Shown piece after piece: positions 7,955 to 13,985 of a stretch of 15,546 bases of DNA (positions are counted from its first letter, which is position 1; each line of letters begins with the position of its first letter). A program made the translations under genes and the position numbers. Origin of the DNA: Bacillota bacterium (GTDB lineage: Bacteria; Bacillota; Clostridia; Acetivibrionales; DSM-1351); contig JAEZIU010000244.1 in the NCBI GenBank assembly GCA_023436485.1, forward strand, positions 1 through 15,546, given 5' to 3'. The notes beneath the pieces are model-generated. The model searched no databases and was not told the origin of the DNA. It was given only the letters and a program-made list of their open reading frames with translations.

Positions 7955-9420
7955 TAGTCAATCCCCCTTTCGGATAGTTCTATAGCATTTATTACGGCTC
8001 TTGCCTTGTTTACGGTCTCAATGTATTCCGTTTCGGGAACACTGTCTGCCACGATGCCTCCGCCTGATTGAACATATACTTTCTTATCCTTTAAAATGGC
8101 TGTTCTTATAGTAATGCAAGTGTCCATATTTCCCGTAAAATCAATGTATCCTATTGTACCGCCGTAAGTCCCACGCCTATGACCTTCAACTTCATTTATT
8201 ATCTGACAGGCACGAATTTTGGGGGCTCCTGAAAGTGTTCCGGCAGGGAGGATAGCCGTTATGGCATCCAGTTGATCCATATCCTTACGGAGCTTGCCGG
8301 TTACTTTGGACTCTATATGAATTACGTGAGAGAACTTCTTTATACTCAGATAATCCTTAACCTCAACTGTTCCGAATTCACTGATTCTTCCAAGATCGTT
8401 CCTCCCAAGGTCTACAAGCATGTTATGCTCTGAAAGCTCTTTTTCATCACTTAAAAGGCCTTCAATTAATTCTTTGTCTTTTTCCTCGTTTTCACCACGG
8501 GGTCTTGTTCCTGCAATAGGAAAGGTGGAAAGATTACCGTTTTCCAGTTTTATAAGTGTTTCAGGTGAGGTTCCGGTTATCTCTAAATCATTAAATTTTA
8601 CAAAGAACATATATGGAGACGGATTGGTGGTTCTTAAAGTTCTGTAGGCATCTAAAAGGCTTCCTTCAAAGTCTGCCGTCTGCCTGTTGGATGGAACAGC
8701 CTGAAATATATCACCTTCAAAAATGTGGTGTTTAACCTTTTCCACAATTTCAGAGTATTGCTGGATAGTAAATTTAGGGGTAAAGGGTGACAATAATTTT
8801 GAGACAGACTTTTCAGCAGGGATATCCCCTTTAATCAGATTTACTGTACGGTCTATTTCTATTAGTGCTTTTTCGTAATTTGCCTCAAGATTATCTGTTT
8901 TTATATTTACAATTACAATAATTTTTTGCTTAAAATGGTCAAAGGCTATTACCTTGTCAAAGAGCATTAAATCCACATCGTTAAAGTTTGCTTCATCTAT
9001 TCCGTCAAGTTTCAGCGTCCTTTCGGAGTACTTGATATAATCGTATGCAAAGTAACCTACGAAGCCTCCCGTAAAAGGTGGAAGAAAGCTGAGTCTGGGA
9101 CTTCTGTATTGGTTGAGTATTTCTCTGATGTGGCTGTTTGGATCATTTGTGGAAACCTTTTTTGAACATTCGCCCTTGATTTCAAGGTTTCCGTCCTTGC
9201 AGGAAAGTTCAATTACGGGATCAAAGCCCAGAAATGAATACCGGCCCCACTTTTCACCGTTTTCAACGCTTTCCAGAAGGTAATAACGGCTGCTTACGGC
9301 CCTGAGGCTTTGGAGTACTGCAATAGGTGTTTTAATATCTGAGAAGATTTCATAGCTCACAGGGATAATTGTATATCCTTCTGATAGTTTTTTTGCTTCC
9401 TCCAAGCTTGGTTTGTACAT
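7954..9420 (-). CDS. trpE: Anthranilate synthase component I
   Basis: 488 aa. With TrpG it converts chorismate to anthranilate, the committed step. The N-terminal LLES at residues 48-51 in YYLLESVENGEKWGRYSF is the tryptophan feedback-binding motif, so end-product inhibition is expected. The chorismate-binding domain carries DIFQAVPS, GTSPETL, AGTRPRGENEEKD, LVDLGRNDLG, SGAPKIRACQII and GTYGGTIGYIDF, all intact. The start ATG has AAAGGAG 7 nt upstream. It is the first gene of the operon, 44 nt downstream of the leader terminator. PabB is the close alternative, but the LLES motif and the operon favour TrpE. Confidence 0.98.
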   Translation of the reverse strand: MYKPSLEEAKKLSEGYTIIPVSYEIFSDIKTPIAVLQSLRAVSSRYYLLESVENGEKWGRYSFLGFDPVIELSCKDGNLEIKGECSKKVSTNDPNSHIREILNQYRSPRLSFLPPFTGGFVGYFAYDYIKYSERTLKLDGIDEANFNDVDLMLFDKVIAFDHFKQKIIVIVNIKTDNLEANYEKALIEIDRTVNLIKGDIPAEKSVSKLLSPFTPKFTIQQYSEIVEKVKHHIFEGDIFQAVPSNRQTADFEGSLLDAYRTLRTTNPSPYMFFVKFNDLEITGTSPETLIKLENGNLSTFPIAGTRPRGENEEKDKELIEGLLSDEKELSEHNMLVDLGRNDLGRISEFGTVEVKDYLSIKKFSHVIHIESKVTGKLRKDMDQLDAITAILPAGTLSGAPKIRACQIINEVEGHRRGTYGGTIGYIDFTGNMDTCITIRTAILKDKKVYVQSGGGIVADSVPETEYIETVNKARAVINAIELSERGID

Positions 9421-9464
9421 AATACCACTCCTTTTTTGTACAAGATTTATTTTGTTGATAAACT

Positions 9465-9506
9465 AAAAACACCCGCCCTTTGACTGAAATAGTCAAGGAC
9501 GAGTGT
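9465..9506 (-). terminator. T-box leader intrinsic terminator
   Basis: On the minus strand the 5' arm ACACTCGTCCTTGACT (9506-9491), a loop ATTTC and the 3' arm AGTCAAAGGGCGGGTGT pair along about 16 bp with two G-U wobbles and one bulged A, then run into TTTTT (9469-9465). The T-box bulge sequence lies just upstream, as expected for the competing antiterminator. Confidence 0.9.
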
Positions 9507-9755
9507 ATTAAAATTCACCCGCGGTGCCACCTTGCTTTGTAAGTAAATAAATCTTACACACTTACGAAATACAAACATATTTCTCACAAATAACGCATGT
9601 GTTACGTCGTAGAATACTCTGGAAAGTAAATTTCCATTTGACTACGCCCTCAGTGGTCCATTTGATGTACTGCGTTCTGCGAGGCTCTCAGCTCCCCTCG
9701 CTCTCTGTAAGTGCACATATCACCTTTATCTCCACATCAACGGTTTAAAGGGCAG
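9465..9755 (-). promoter_or_regulatory. T-box riboswitch leader, tRNA-Trp (UGG specifier)
   Basis: On the minus strand the T-box sequence AAGGTGGCACCGCG lies at 9533-9520, one base different from the common AGGGTGGNACCGCG. Stem I closes through GCCCU (9753-9749) with AGGGC (9650-9646). Its distal part shows the family-typical CAGAGAGCGAGGGGAGC and GAGAGCC. On its 3' strand, UGG (9660-9658) followed by ACCAC is at the place of the specifier codon and reads Trp. A second hairpin uses GUAG/CUAC with inner UGGAAA/UUUCCA, and a third AU-rich hairpin follows. Uncharged tRNA-Trp should stabilise the antiterminator through its free CCA end and allow trpE transcription; charged tRNA should leave the terminator formed. 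Confidence 0.93.
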
Positions 9756-9774
9756 ATATTAAATTTAATATAAG

Positions 9775-9801
9775 ATTACATCCTTAATTTAAAAATGTCA
9801 A
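9775..9801 (-). promoter_or_regulatory. Candidate promoter of the trp operon
   Basis: A perfect -35 TTGACA (9801-9796 on the minus strand) is followed after 15 nt by TGTAAT (9780-9775), five of six to the -10 consensus. The spacing is short for a vegetative promoter; weaker -10-like TATATT lies further down at 23 nt. It would start the transcript about 15-20 nt before stem I of the T-box. Confidence 0.5.
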
Positions 9802-9924
9802 TATGTTTTAACATAAAAAGCATAAAAATACTAAAAAGTATAAATTTTACAAAAAGCAATACATTTTTTGAAACATGCACTATTCTGCGTAAATGAAAAT
9901 ATACTATCCTGAGGTGAAAAGACC

Positions 9925-10548
9925 GTGGGGGTTATTCTATCAATTTTTTTACTGTGCCTGGCACCGAATTTAGATAATATGGCAATCGGTCTGGCATACG
10001 GAGCGAGAAAGATAAATGTACCGTTAAAGTCGAATATTTCAATCGCTTTATTTTCAGGTATAGCAACCTTATTATCAAGTCTTCTTGGAAACATACTTAC
10101 AAACTATATTTCCGGCTCTCTTGGAAAGACTATTGGTGGCTCCATAGTGATTATAATGGGGTTATTCACAATAATAGGATACCTGAATAGCATACGAAAA
10201 TCCAAAAAGGTTTATGGTAACGGTATTCAGTACATAGACGATATAAAGGCTGTGATGGATGACCCGGGTATTGCCGACAGAGACTATTCCGGAGATATAT
10301 CACTCAAAGAATCAATACTTTTGGGCATAGCACTGGCATCAAATTGTGTAGGTACGGGATTTGGCGCCGGAGTATCCGGGATAAATGCCTTCATCCTGTC
10401 AGCAGCAGTAATTGTATTCAGTCTTATAACTATCTTTGCGGGGGCAATGATAGGAAAGCGATATGCATCAAAATTTCTGGGCGAAAAAGCAACAGTCATA
10501 TCGGGCATACTGTTGCTGGTTATAGGTTTGTATCAAATAATAGCTTAA
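9925..10548 (+). CDS. ytaF: YtaF-like sporulation membrane protein (MntP-related fold)
   Basis: 207 aa integral membrane protein with about six hydrophobic segments (roughly residues 2-22, 37-57, 68-88, 130-150, 153-173, 187-206) and a charged cytoplasmic-type loop at about 89-127. The two halves look like an internal duplication: NLDNMAIGLAYGA (15-27) in the first membrane segment and ASNCVGTGFGAG (138-149) in the fourth. This pattern is that of YtaF, needed for sporulation in Bacillus, and of the related MntP manganese exporter family; the YtaF spacing and loop fit better. Transported substrate is not known from sequence. GTG is the start, with GAGGTG 8 nt upstream. It is divergent from trp and faces the DUF1836 gene tail to tail. 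A weak sigma-E-like pair (GTATAAA at 9838, AATACATT at 9858) lies upstream, but I would not rely on it. Confidence 0.75.
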   Translation: MGVILSIFLLCLAPNLDNMAIGLAYGARKINVPLKSNISIALFSGIATLLSSLLGNILTNYISGSLGKTIGGSIVIIMGLFTIIGYLNSIRKSKKVYGNGIQYIDDIKAVMDDPGIADRDYSGDISLKESILLGIALASNCVGTGFGAGVSGINAFILSAAVIVFSLITIFAGAMIGKRYASKFLGEKATVISGILLLVIGLYQIIA

Positions 10549-10549
10549 T

Positions 10550-11146
10550 TTACTTATTTTTAGTTTTATCGTTTTTAGTTGATTCTTCATTTTGATTAAG
10601 CAAGGACATTATTTTCTCAGAAGCAATCCTATGAGCATTTGCTTCGCTTGAAAGCTGTAAAGCAAAAAGACGTAGGGAGTTTTCATAATCGTCCTCGTCC
10701 AAATGTTCAATAAGGTTTAAGAGTTTTTGAGAAACACTGTTAAATGCTTCGTCCTGAAGACTTGTAAGTTCACTGTAGAAATTACGGTACTCATCTTCAC
10801 TGCTGAAATTGTCCAATGAACGGGCAATAAGCGGGATAGGCAATACCGGCTTTAGCATTGACATAATGTAAAGTGATATTAGATGCACCCGGTCATACTT
10901 TTTATTAACGGGACGTTTCAAATATCCTTCTTTTACATAATTATTTACCATGCTTGAGGTAATAGTCTTGCCCGAATCTAAAGTGTCACCGAAAATATTC
11001 AGCAATCTTTCAAGATAAGTTACTACCTGATCCATATATAAATCTATAGCAGGAAATTGATTCCAACTTTCAGTTTTATATGAACCAAGTGCGGTTGACA
11101 AATCGGCAACTTTTTTTTTAATGGTATTGACTTTATTATTATCCAA
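10550..11146 (-). CDS. DUF1836 family protein, probable MerR-like HTH
   Basis: 198 aa soluble protein. Residues about 30-110 carry the DUF1836 pattern: IDLYMDQVVTYLERLL, then SSMVNNYVKEGYLKRPVNKKYDRVHLISL, which resembles the winged-helix 'one, two, wing' part of MerR-like regulators, and LKPVLPI. The C-terminal third is helical and acidic and ends in a charged tail (STKNDKTKNK). The function of the family is not established; DNA binding is inferred. The start is TTG, because no ATG is available before residue 38; AGGAG lies 11 nt upstream. Its stop is separated from the ytaF stop by one base, and no hairpin is seen between them. It is divergent from the hydrolase gene across 194 bp, so it might regulate it. 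Confidence 0.7.
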   Translation of the reverse strand: MDNNKVNTIKKKVADLSTALGSYKTESWNQFPAIDLYMDQVVTYLERLLNIFGDTLDSGKTITSSMVNNYVKEGYLKRPVNKKYDRVHLISLYIMSMLKPVLPIPLIARSLDNFSSEDEYRNFYSELTSLQDEAFNSVSQKLLNLIEHLDEDDYENSLRLFALQLSSEANAHRIASEKIMSLLNQNEESTKNDKTKNK

Positions 11147-11179
11147 AATGAATATCTCTCCTGATAAATGGTTATGTTA

Positions 11180-11207
11180 ATTATAACACATTGTTTATTT
11201 ATTACAA
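11180..11207 (-). promoter_or_regulatory. Probable promoter of the DUF1836 gene
   Basis: On the minus strand TATAAT (11185-11180) is preceded by TG one base away (extended -10, TGTTATAAT) and by TTGTAA (11207-11202) at 16 nt. A short palindrome, TGTTA-ATTA-TAACA (11175-11188), overlaps the -10 and could be an operator. Confidence 0.6.
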
Positions 11208-11225
11208 TATAGTTGTTGAAAAACC

Positions 11226-11254
11226 TTGACAAAGATTATAAAAACAGGTAATAT
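11226..11254 (+). promoter_or_regulatory. Probable vegetative promoter of the SGNH hydrolase gene
   Basis: A perfect TTGACA (11226-11231), a 17-nt spacer and TAATAT (11249-11254) form a good sigma-A-type promoter. It gives a 5' leader of about 80 nt before the ATG at 11341. It lies back to back with the DUF1836 promoter, 18 nt between the two -35 elements. Confidence 0.75.
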
Positions 11255-11340
11255 AGTAATGAAAACTAGATAATAAAATATGAATAATTTAATACATAGA
11301 TTTAAATCATACAATAACAGTAATAGGAGATGTATCAGGT

Positions 11341-12033
11341 ATGCCAAATTCAGAAAATAAGAATATAATTGTTTGGGGAGATTCAATATTAAAAGGCGTT
11401 ATTCTTGATGAAAAAGACGGCAAATATAAGGTAATGAAGGATAACAGCATAAGCAGCTTTGCCCAAATAACAGGGTTTAATGTAAAGAATAATGCATATT
11501 TCGGTATGACATCTACCAAAGCCCTAAATAGAATATCAACTTCCATAGACAAGATGATTACGGACAAGGAGAATATCGTAATAATTGAGTTCGGAGGAAA
11601 TGACTGCGATTTTAACTGGAGCGAGATAGCCGAAAACCCTGATACGGCCCATCAACCAAAAACTCCTATTGACAACTTTAAGAAAACTTTGCTATCTATG
11701 GTAGATATGTTCAGAGGAAAAGGTGTCACTCCCGTACTTATGAATTTGCCGCCTTTGGAGCCTGAAAGATATTTTAACTGGGTATCAAAAGGGTTAAGCA
11801 AGGAAAATATAATTCACTGGCTGGGTGATGTTGCAAGGATATATCGTTGGCAAGAAGCCTATAACAATGCAGTAGAGTGGGTTTCACGTCAGATGGACTG
11901 TAAGATGATAGATATCAGGGAAAGCTTTTTGCTAAGCAGAAACTATAGTTCACAGATTTGTGCGGATGGTATTCATCCTAATGAAAAAGGCCATAAAAAG
12001 ATACTGGAATCCATGCTGGAATTTAGCTTCTAA
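11341..12033 (+). CDS. SGNH/GDSL-type hydrolase (esterase or lipase family)
   Basis: 230 aa. All diagnostic blocks are present: VWGDS at residues 11-15 with nucleophile Ser15, the block II glycine in YFGMTS (Gly55), FGGND at 84-88 with Asn87 for the oxyanion hole, and ADGIHPNEKGH with Asp209 and His212. It should therefore be an active serine hydrolase on esters, possibly acetyl groups of carbohydrates or lipids; the substrate cannot be read from sequence. No signal peptide is visible, so it is probably cytoplasmic. AGGAG lies 11 nt before the ATG and no upstream in-frame start exists. A single-gene unit with its own promoter and terminator. Confidence 0.9.
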   Translation: MPNSENKNIIVWGDSILKGVILDEKDGKYKVMKDNSISSFAQITGFNVKNNAYFGMTSTKALNRISTSIDKMITDKENIVIIEFGGNDCDFNWSEIAENPDTAHQPKTPIDNFKKTLLSMVDMFRGKGVTPVLMNLPPLEPERYFNWVSKGLSKENIIHWLGDVARIYRWQEAYNNAVEWVSRQMDCKMIDIRESFLLSRNYSSQICADGIHPNEKGHKKILESMLEFSF

Positions 12034-12043
12034 GACATTAAAA

Positions 12044-12093
12044 AAAGTTTGTTGCGGTTAACTATTGTGTTAGTTTACCGTTACAAACTTTTT
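12044..12093. terminator. Strong bidirectional intrinsic terminator
   Basis: The 21-nt arms 12044-12064 and 12071-12091 (starting AAAGTTTGT and ending ACAAACTTT) match at 18 of 21 positions around a 6-nt loop. A run of A precedes and a run of T follows, so it can end both the hydrolase gene (+) and the TPR gene (-). Confidence 0.88.
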
Positions 12094-12112
12094 CTACGTT
12101 TAAAACCTCATT

Positions 12113-12814
12113 TTACTCTGTTTCAATCTGCTTCAGCTTCTCCTCAATCTGTTCCACTGTAATACCCGACAGGAAATTTGGCTTGTAATTCAAAGAGTTT
12201 TTAAGATTTTCTAAACAACGTTCCTTGTCTCCCAACTTTTCCAGTACCAGTGCATAGTCATAATATGCTTCCGGGAACTTTGGCGACAATGCCATCAGCT
12301 TCTTAAATATTTCATCAGCTTTTTCGTATTCACCCATCATAAAGTAGGTTTGACCCAGATTATCCAATATTACTGCACCGGTATTATTGTATTCCATGGC
12401 TTCTTGATTAAATTCCAGGGCCTTTTCAAGGTTTCCTTTTAGGATGTAAAAATACCCCAGACTTCCATAAACATTTGTATTTTTGTAATTTGGAAATATT
12501 GCTTCATAAAGTGCAATAGCTCTGTCAAGCTCTCCGTTTTTCCACAATGCAAGGGCGTAGTTAGACTTGAGACTGTACAGGTCATTATCTTTAATCTTTG
12601 AAGTGGAGTTAATCTGCTCCTTAAATATCTTTAAAGACTCATCAAGATGCCCTTCCTTTAAAAGGAGGTAGCCGTAAGTTATAACTATTCCGGGTTTTGC
12701 ACTTCCGGTTTTGTATGCTTTTTCCAACCAATTTATGGCTTCCTGAGTATTACCTTTTTGATAGGCACTATTTGCTTTTAGAACGTATATAGATGATTTA
12801 AATTTCCCAAACAT
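12113..12814 (-). CDS. Tetratricopeptide repeat (TPR) protein
   Basis: 233 aa made almost wholly of TPR units of about 34 residues from residue 13 to about 218. Clear examples are SAYQKGNTQEAINWLEKAY, GYLLLKEGHLDESLKIF, ALALWKNGELDRAIALYEAIFP, GYFYILKGNLEKALEFNQEAM, GQTYFMMGEYEKADEIFKKLMALSP and ALVLEKLGDKERCLENLKNSLNYKP. These form a superhelical protein-binding scaffold; the partner is unknown. A short mildly hydrophobic N-terminus (FKSSIYVLKA) is too weak to call a membrane anchor. AGGAGG lies 7 nt before the ATG. It is divergent from the nucleoid-associated gene, with which it shares a promoter region, and convergent with the hydrolase gene. Confidence 0.9.
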   Translation of the reverse strand: MFGKFKSSIYVLKANSAYQKGNTQEAINWLEKAYKTGSAKPGIVITYGYLLLKEGHLDESLKIFKEQINSTSKIKDNDLYSLKSNYALALWKNGELDRAIALYEAIFPNYKNTNVYGSLGYFYILKGNLEKALEFNQEAMEYNNTGAVILDNLGQTYFMMGEYEKADEIFKKLMALSPKFPEAYYDYALVLEKLGDKERCLENLKNSLNYKPNFLSGITVEQIEEKLKQIETE

Positions 12815-12843
12815 GTAGATTCCTCCTATTCACACTAAAGTAG

Positions 12844-12849
12844 ATTATA
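12844..12849 (-). promoter_or_regulatory. Extended -10 element for the TPR gene
   Basis: TATAAT on the minus strand within TTTGATATAAT (TGN-TATAAT extended -10). The region 17 nt upstream has only a weak -35. The whole 11-mer is mirrored at 12880-12890 on the other strand. Confidence 0.6.
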
Positions 12850-12884
12850 TCAAATATGTATTATTTTTTGTATTAAAAGTTTGA

Positions 12885-12890
12885 TATAAT
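12885..12890 (+). promoter_or_regulatory. Extended -10 element for the nucleoid-associated protein gene
   Basis: TATAAT preceded by TGA (TGATATAAT, extended -10). No good -35 is found at 16-18 nt. The transcript would start near 12897, about 40 nt before the ATG. Confidence 0.6.
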
Positions 12891-12937
12891 ATAGGACGGG
12901 TTTCGACTTCGAATGAAAAAGGAGATATTTACTTAAT

Positions 12938-13954
12938 ATGGAATACAGTATTCATATAAACACAGCTGTCCTGCATATTTTAGACACCAGCGTAAACTTT
13001 CCCGTACTTTCTGATAAGGAAATTGAGCTAAGCGGAGAACTGGCAGAGTTTTTGGAAAAGCATATATCCAAAACCTTTGACGATACAAACTTGAAAAAGG
13101 CTCAGTTTATTGGTGAAGCAAACACGGTACGAGACATGTGCAATGCACTCAAAGAAGATTCGGGCTGTTTTATGGAAGCAACCCGGGCCATTGCAGCAAT
13201 GACTTTTGATTTTATGCTTAAAAATATTGATATTGCTCCCGGAGACCTTATATGTTGCCATTTTCTTGCGGGAAATGAATCGTATCTGGGACTGTTAAAA
13301 CTGAACTATAAAACAGGATTTACTCACTACGTAAGCCAGATGGAAGAAGGGGCTGTAAATTCAATTATTAGGCATAAAACACTTTTACCGTCTGATGGAC
13401 AGAAAGTTGATGAGGCTGTTCTTATTAGCCTGGAGACAGGTGAAATAAAGCTCATTGAAAAAGCCTATGAAATAAACGGTGCAAAGGAATTTTATTTATC
13501 CAGTTACCTGATTAACTGTACCACAGATTTGTCGGATAACCAAAAGCTCAAAATTATTGACAAGGTAACCCAAAAGATAAGCAAAAAATACTACGACGAG
13601 GATTTTGACAAGGTAGCAAAACTTAAAAAGGTAGTATCCGAAGGGTTGGAAGAAAAGAATGAAATACGGGTGGATGAAATAGCTCAGGAGGTATTTGAAA
13701 CAAATCTCGCCGTCAGGGAAGAGTACATACAGGAGATTCAAAAAGCCGGACTGACGGAGGAGGCTATTACAGTACCTGAAAAATTGGCAGAGAAAAAATT
13801 TAAAACCCATAAAATCAAGACAGATACAGGAATTGAGATAAATTTCCCATTAAGTTATTACGATAACAGGGAGATGATAGAATTTGCAAATAACCCTGAC
13901 GGATCAATATCAATCATAATCAAAAATGTTGGTAAAATAATAAACAAGAGGTAG
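12938..13954 (+). CDS. 37-kDa nucleoid-associated protein family (NdpA/YejK-like)
   Basis: 338 aa, close to the 335 aa of E. coli YejK (NdpA). The opening MEYSIHINTAVLHILD and the long acidic/basic mixed body without membrane segments fit this family, which in enterobacteria is found with the nucleoid. The molecular function is poorly known; the clostridial members are recognised by similarity only. AAAAGGAG lies about 13 nt from the ATG, longer than usual; no in-frame alternative start is nearer. The TAG stop lies inside the terminator hairpin at 13943-13974. Divergent from the TPR gene and convergent with the LtaS-like gene. Confidence 0.8.
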   Translation: MEYSIHINTAVLHILDTSVNFPVLSDKEIELSGELAEFLEKHISKTFDDTNLKKAQFIGEANTVRDMCNALKEDSGCFMEATRAIAAMTFDFMLKNIDIAPGDLICCHFLAGNESYLGLLKLNYKTGFTHYVSQMEEGAVNSIIRHKTLLPSDGQKVDEAVLISLETGEIKLIEKAYEINGAKEFYLSSYLINCTTDLSDNQKLKIIDKVTQKISKKYYDEDFDKVAKLKKVVSEGLEEKNEIRVDEIAQEVFETNLAVREEYIQEIQKAGLTEEAITVPEKLAEKKFKTHKIKTDTGIEINFPLSYYDNREMIEFANNPDGSISIIIKNVGKIINKR

Positions 13955-13974
13955 GGAGAACCCTACCTCTTGTT
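13943..13974. terminator. Bidirectional intrinsic terminator overlapping a stop codon
   Basis: A perfect 14-bp inverted repeat, AACAAGAGGTAGGG (13943-13956) and its complement (13961-13974), closes a 4-nt AGAA loop. T-rich sequence follows on both strands (TTTATTATTTT on the minus strand). The preceding gene's TAG (13952-13954) is within the first arm. Confidence 0.88.
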
Positions 13975-13985
13975 ATTTAATACAG

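Noticed and set aside
9726..9737. ATG-TGG-AGA-TAA mini-frame on the minus strand in the trp leader, like an attenuator peptide
   Set aside because: Only three codons, lies inside T-box stem I and has no ribosome binding site; the T-box explains the leader fully.
9895..9910. Sigma-G-like TATACTA just before ytaF
   Set aside because: It would place the transcript start inside the ribosome binding site.
9831..10094. Minus-strand frame of 87 codons opposite the start of ytaF
   Set aside because: Antisense shadow of ytaF and its upstream AT-rich region; no family features or start signal.
13496..13810. Minus-strand frame of 104 codons, hydrophobic, within the nucleoid-associated protein gene
   Set aside because: Antisense to a conserved gene; phenylalanine-rich composition comes from AAA/GAA codons read on the other strand.
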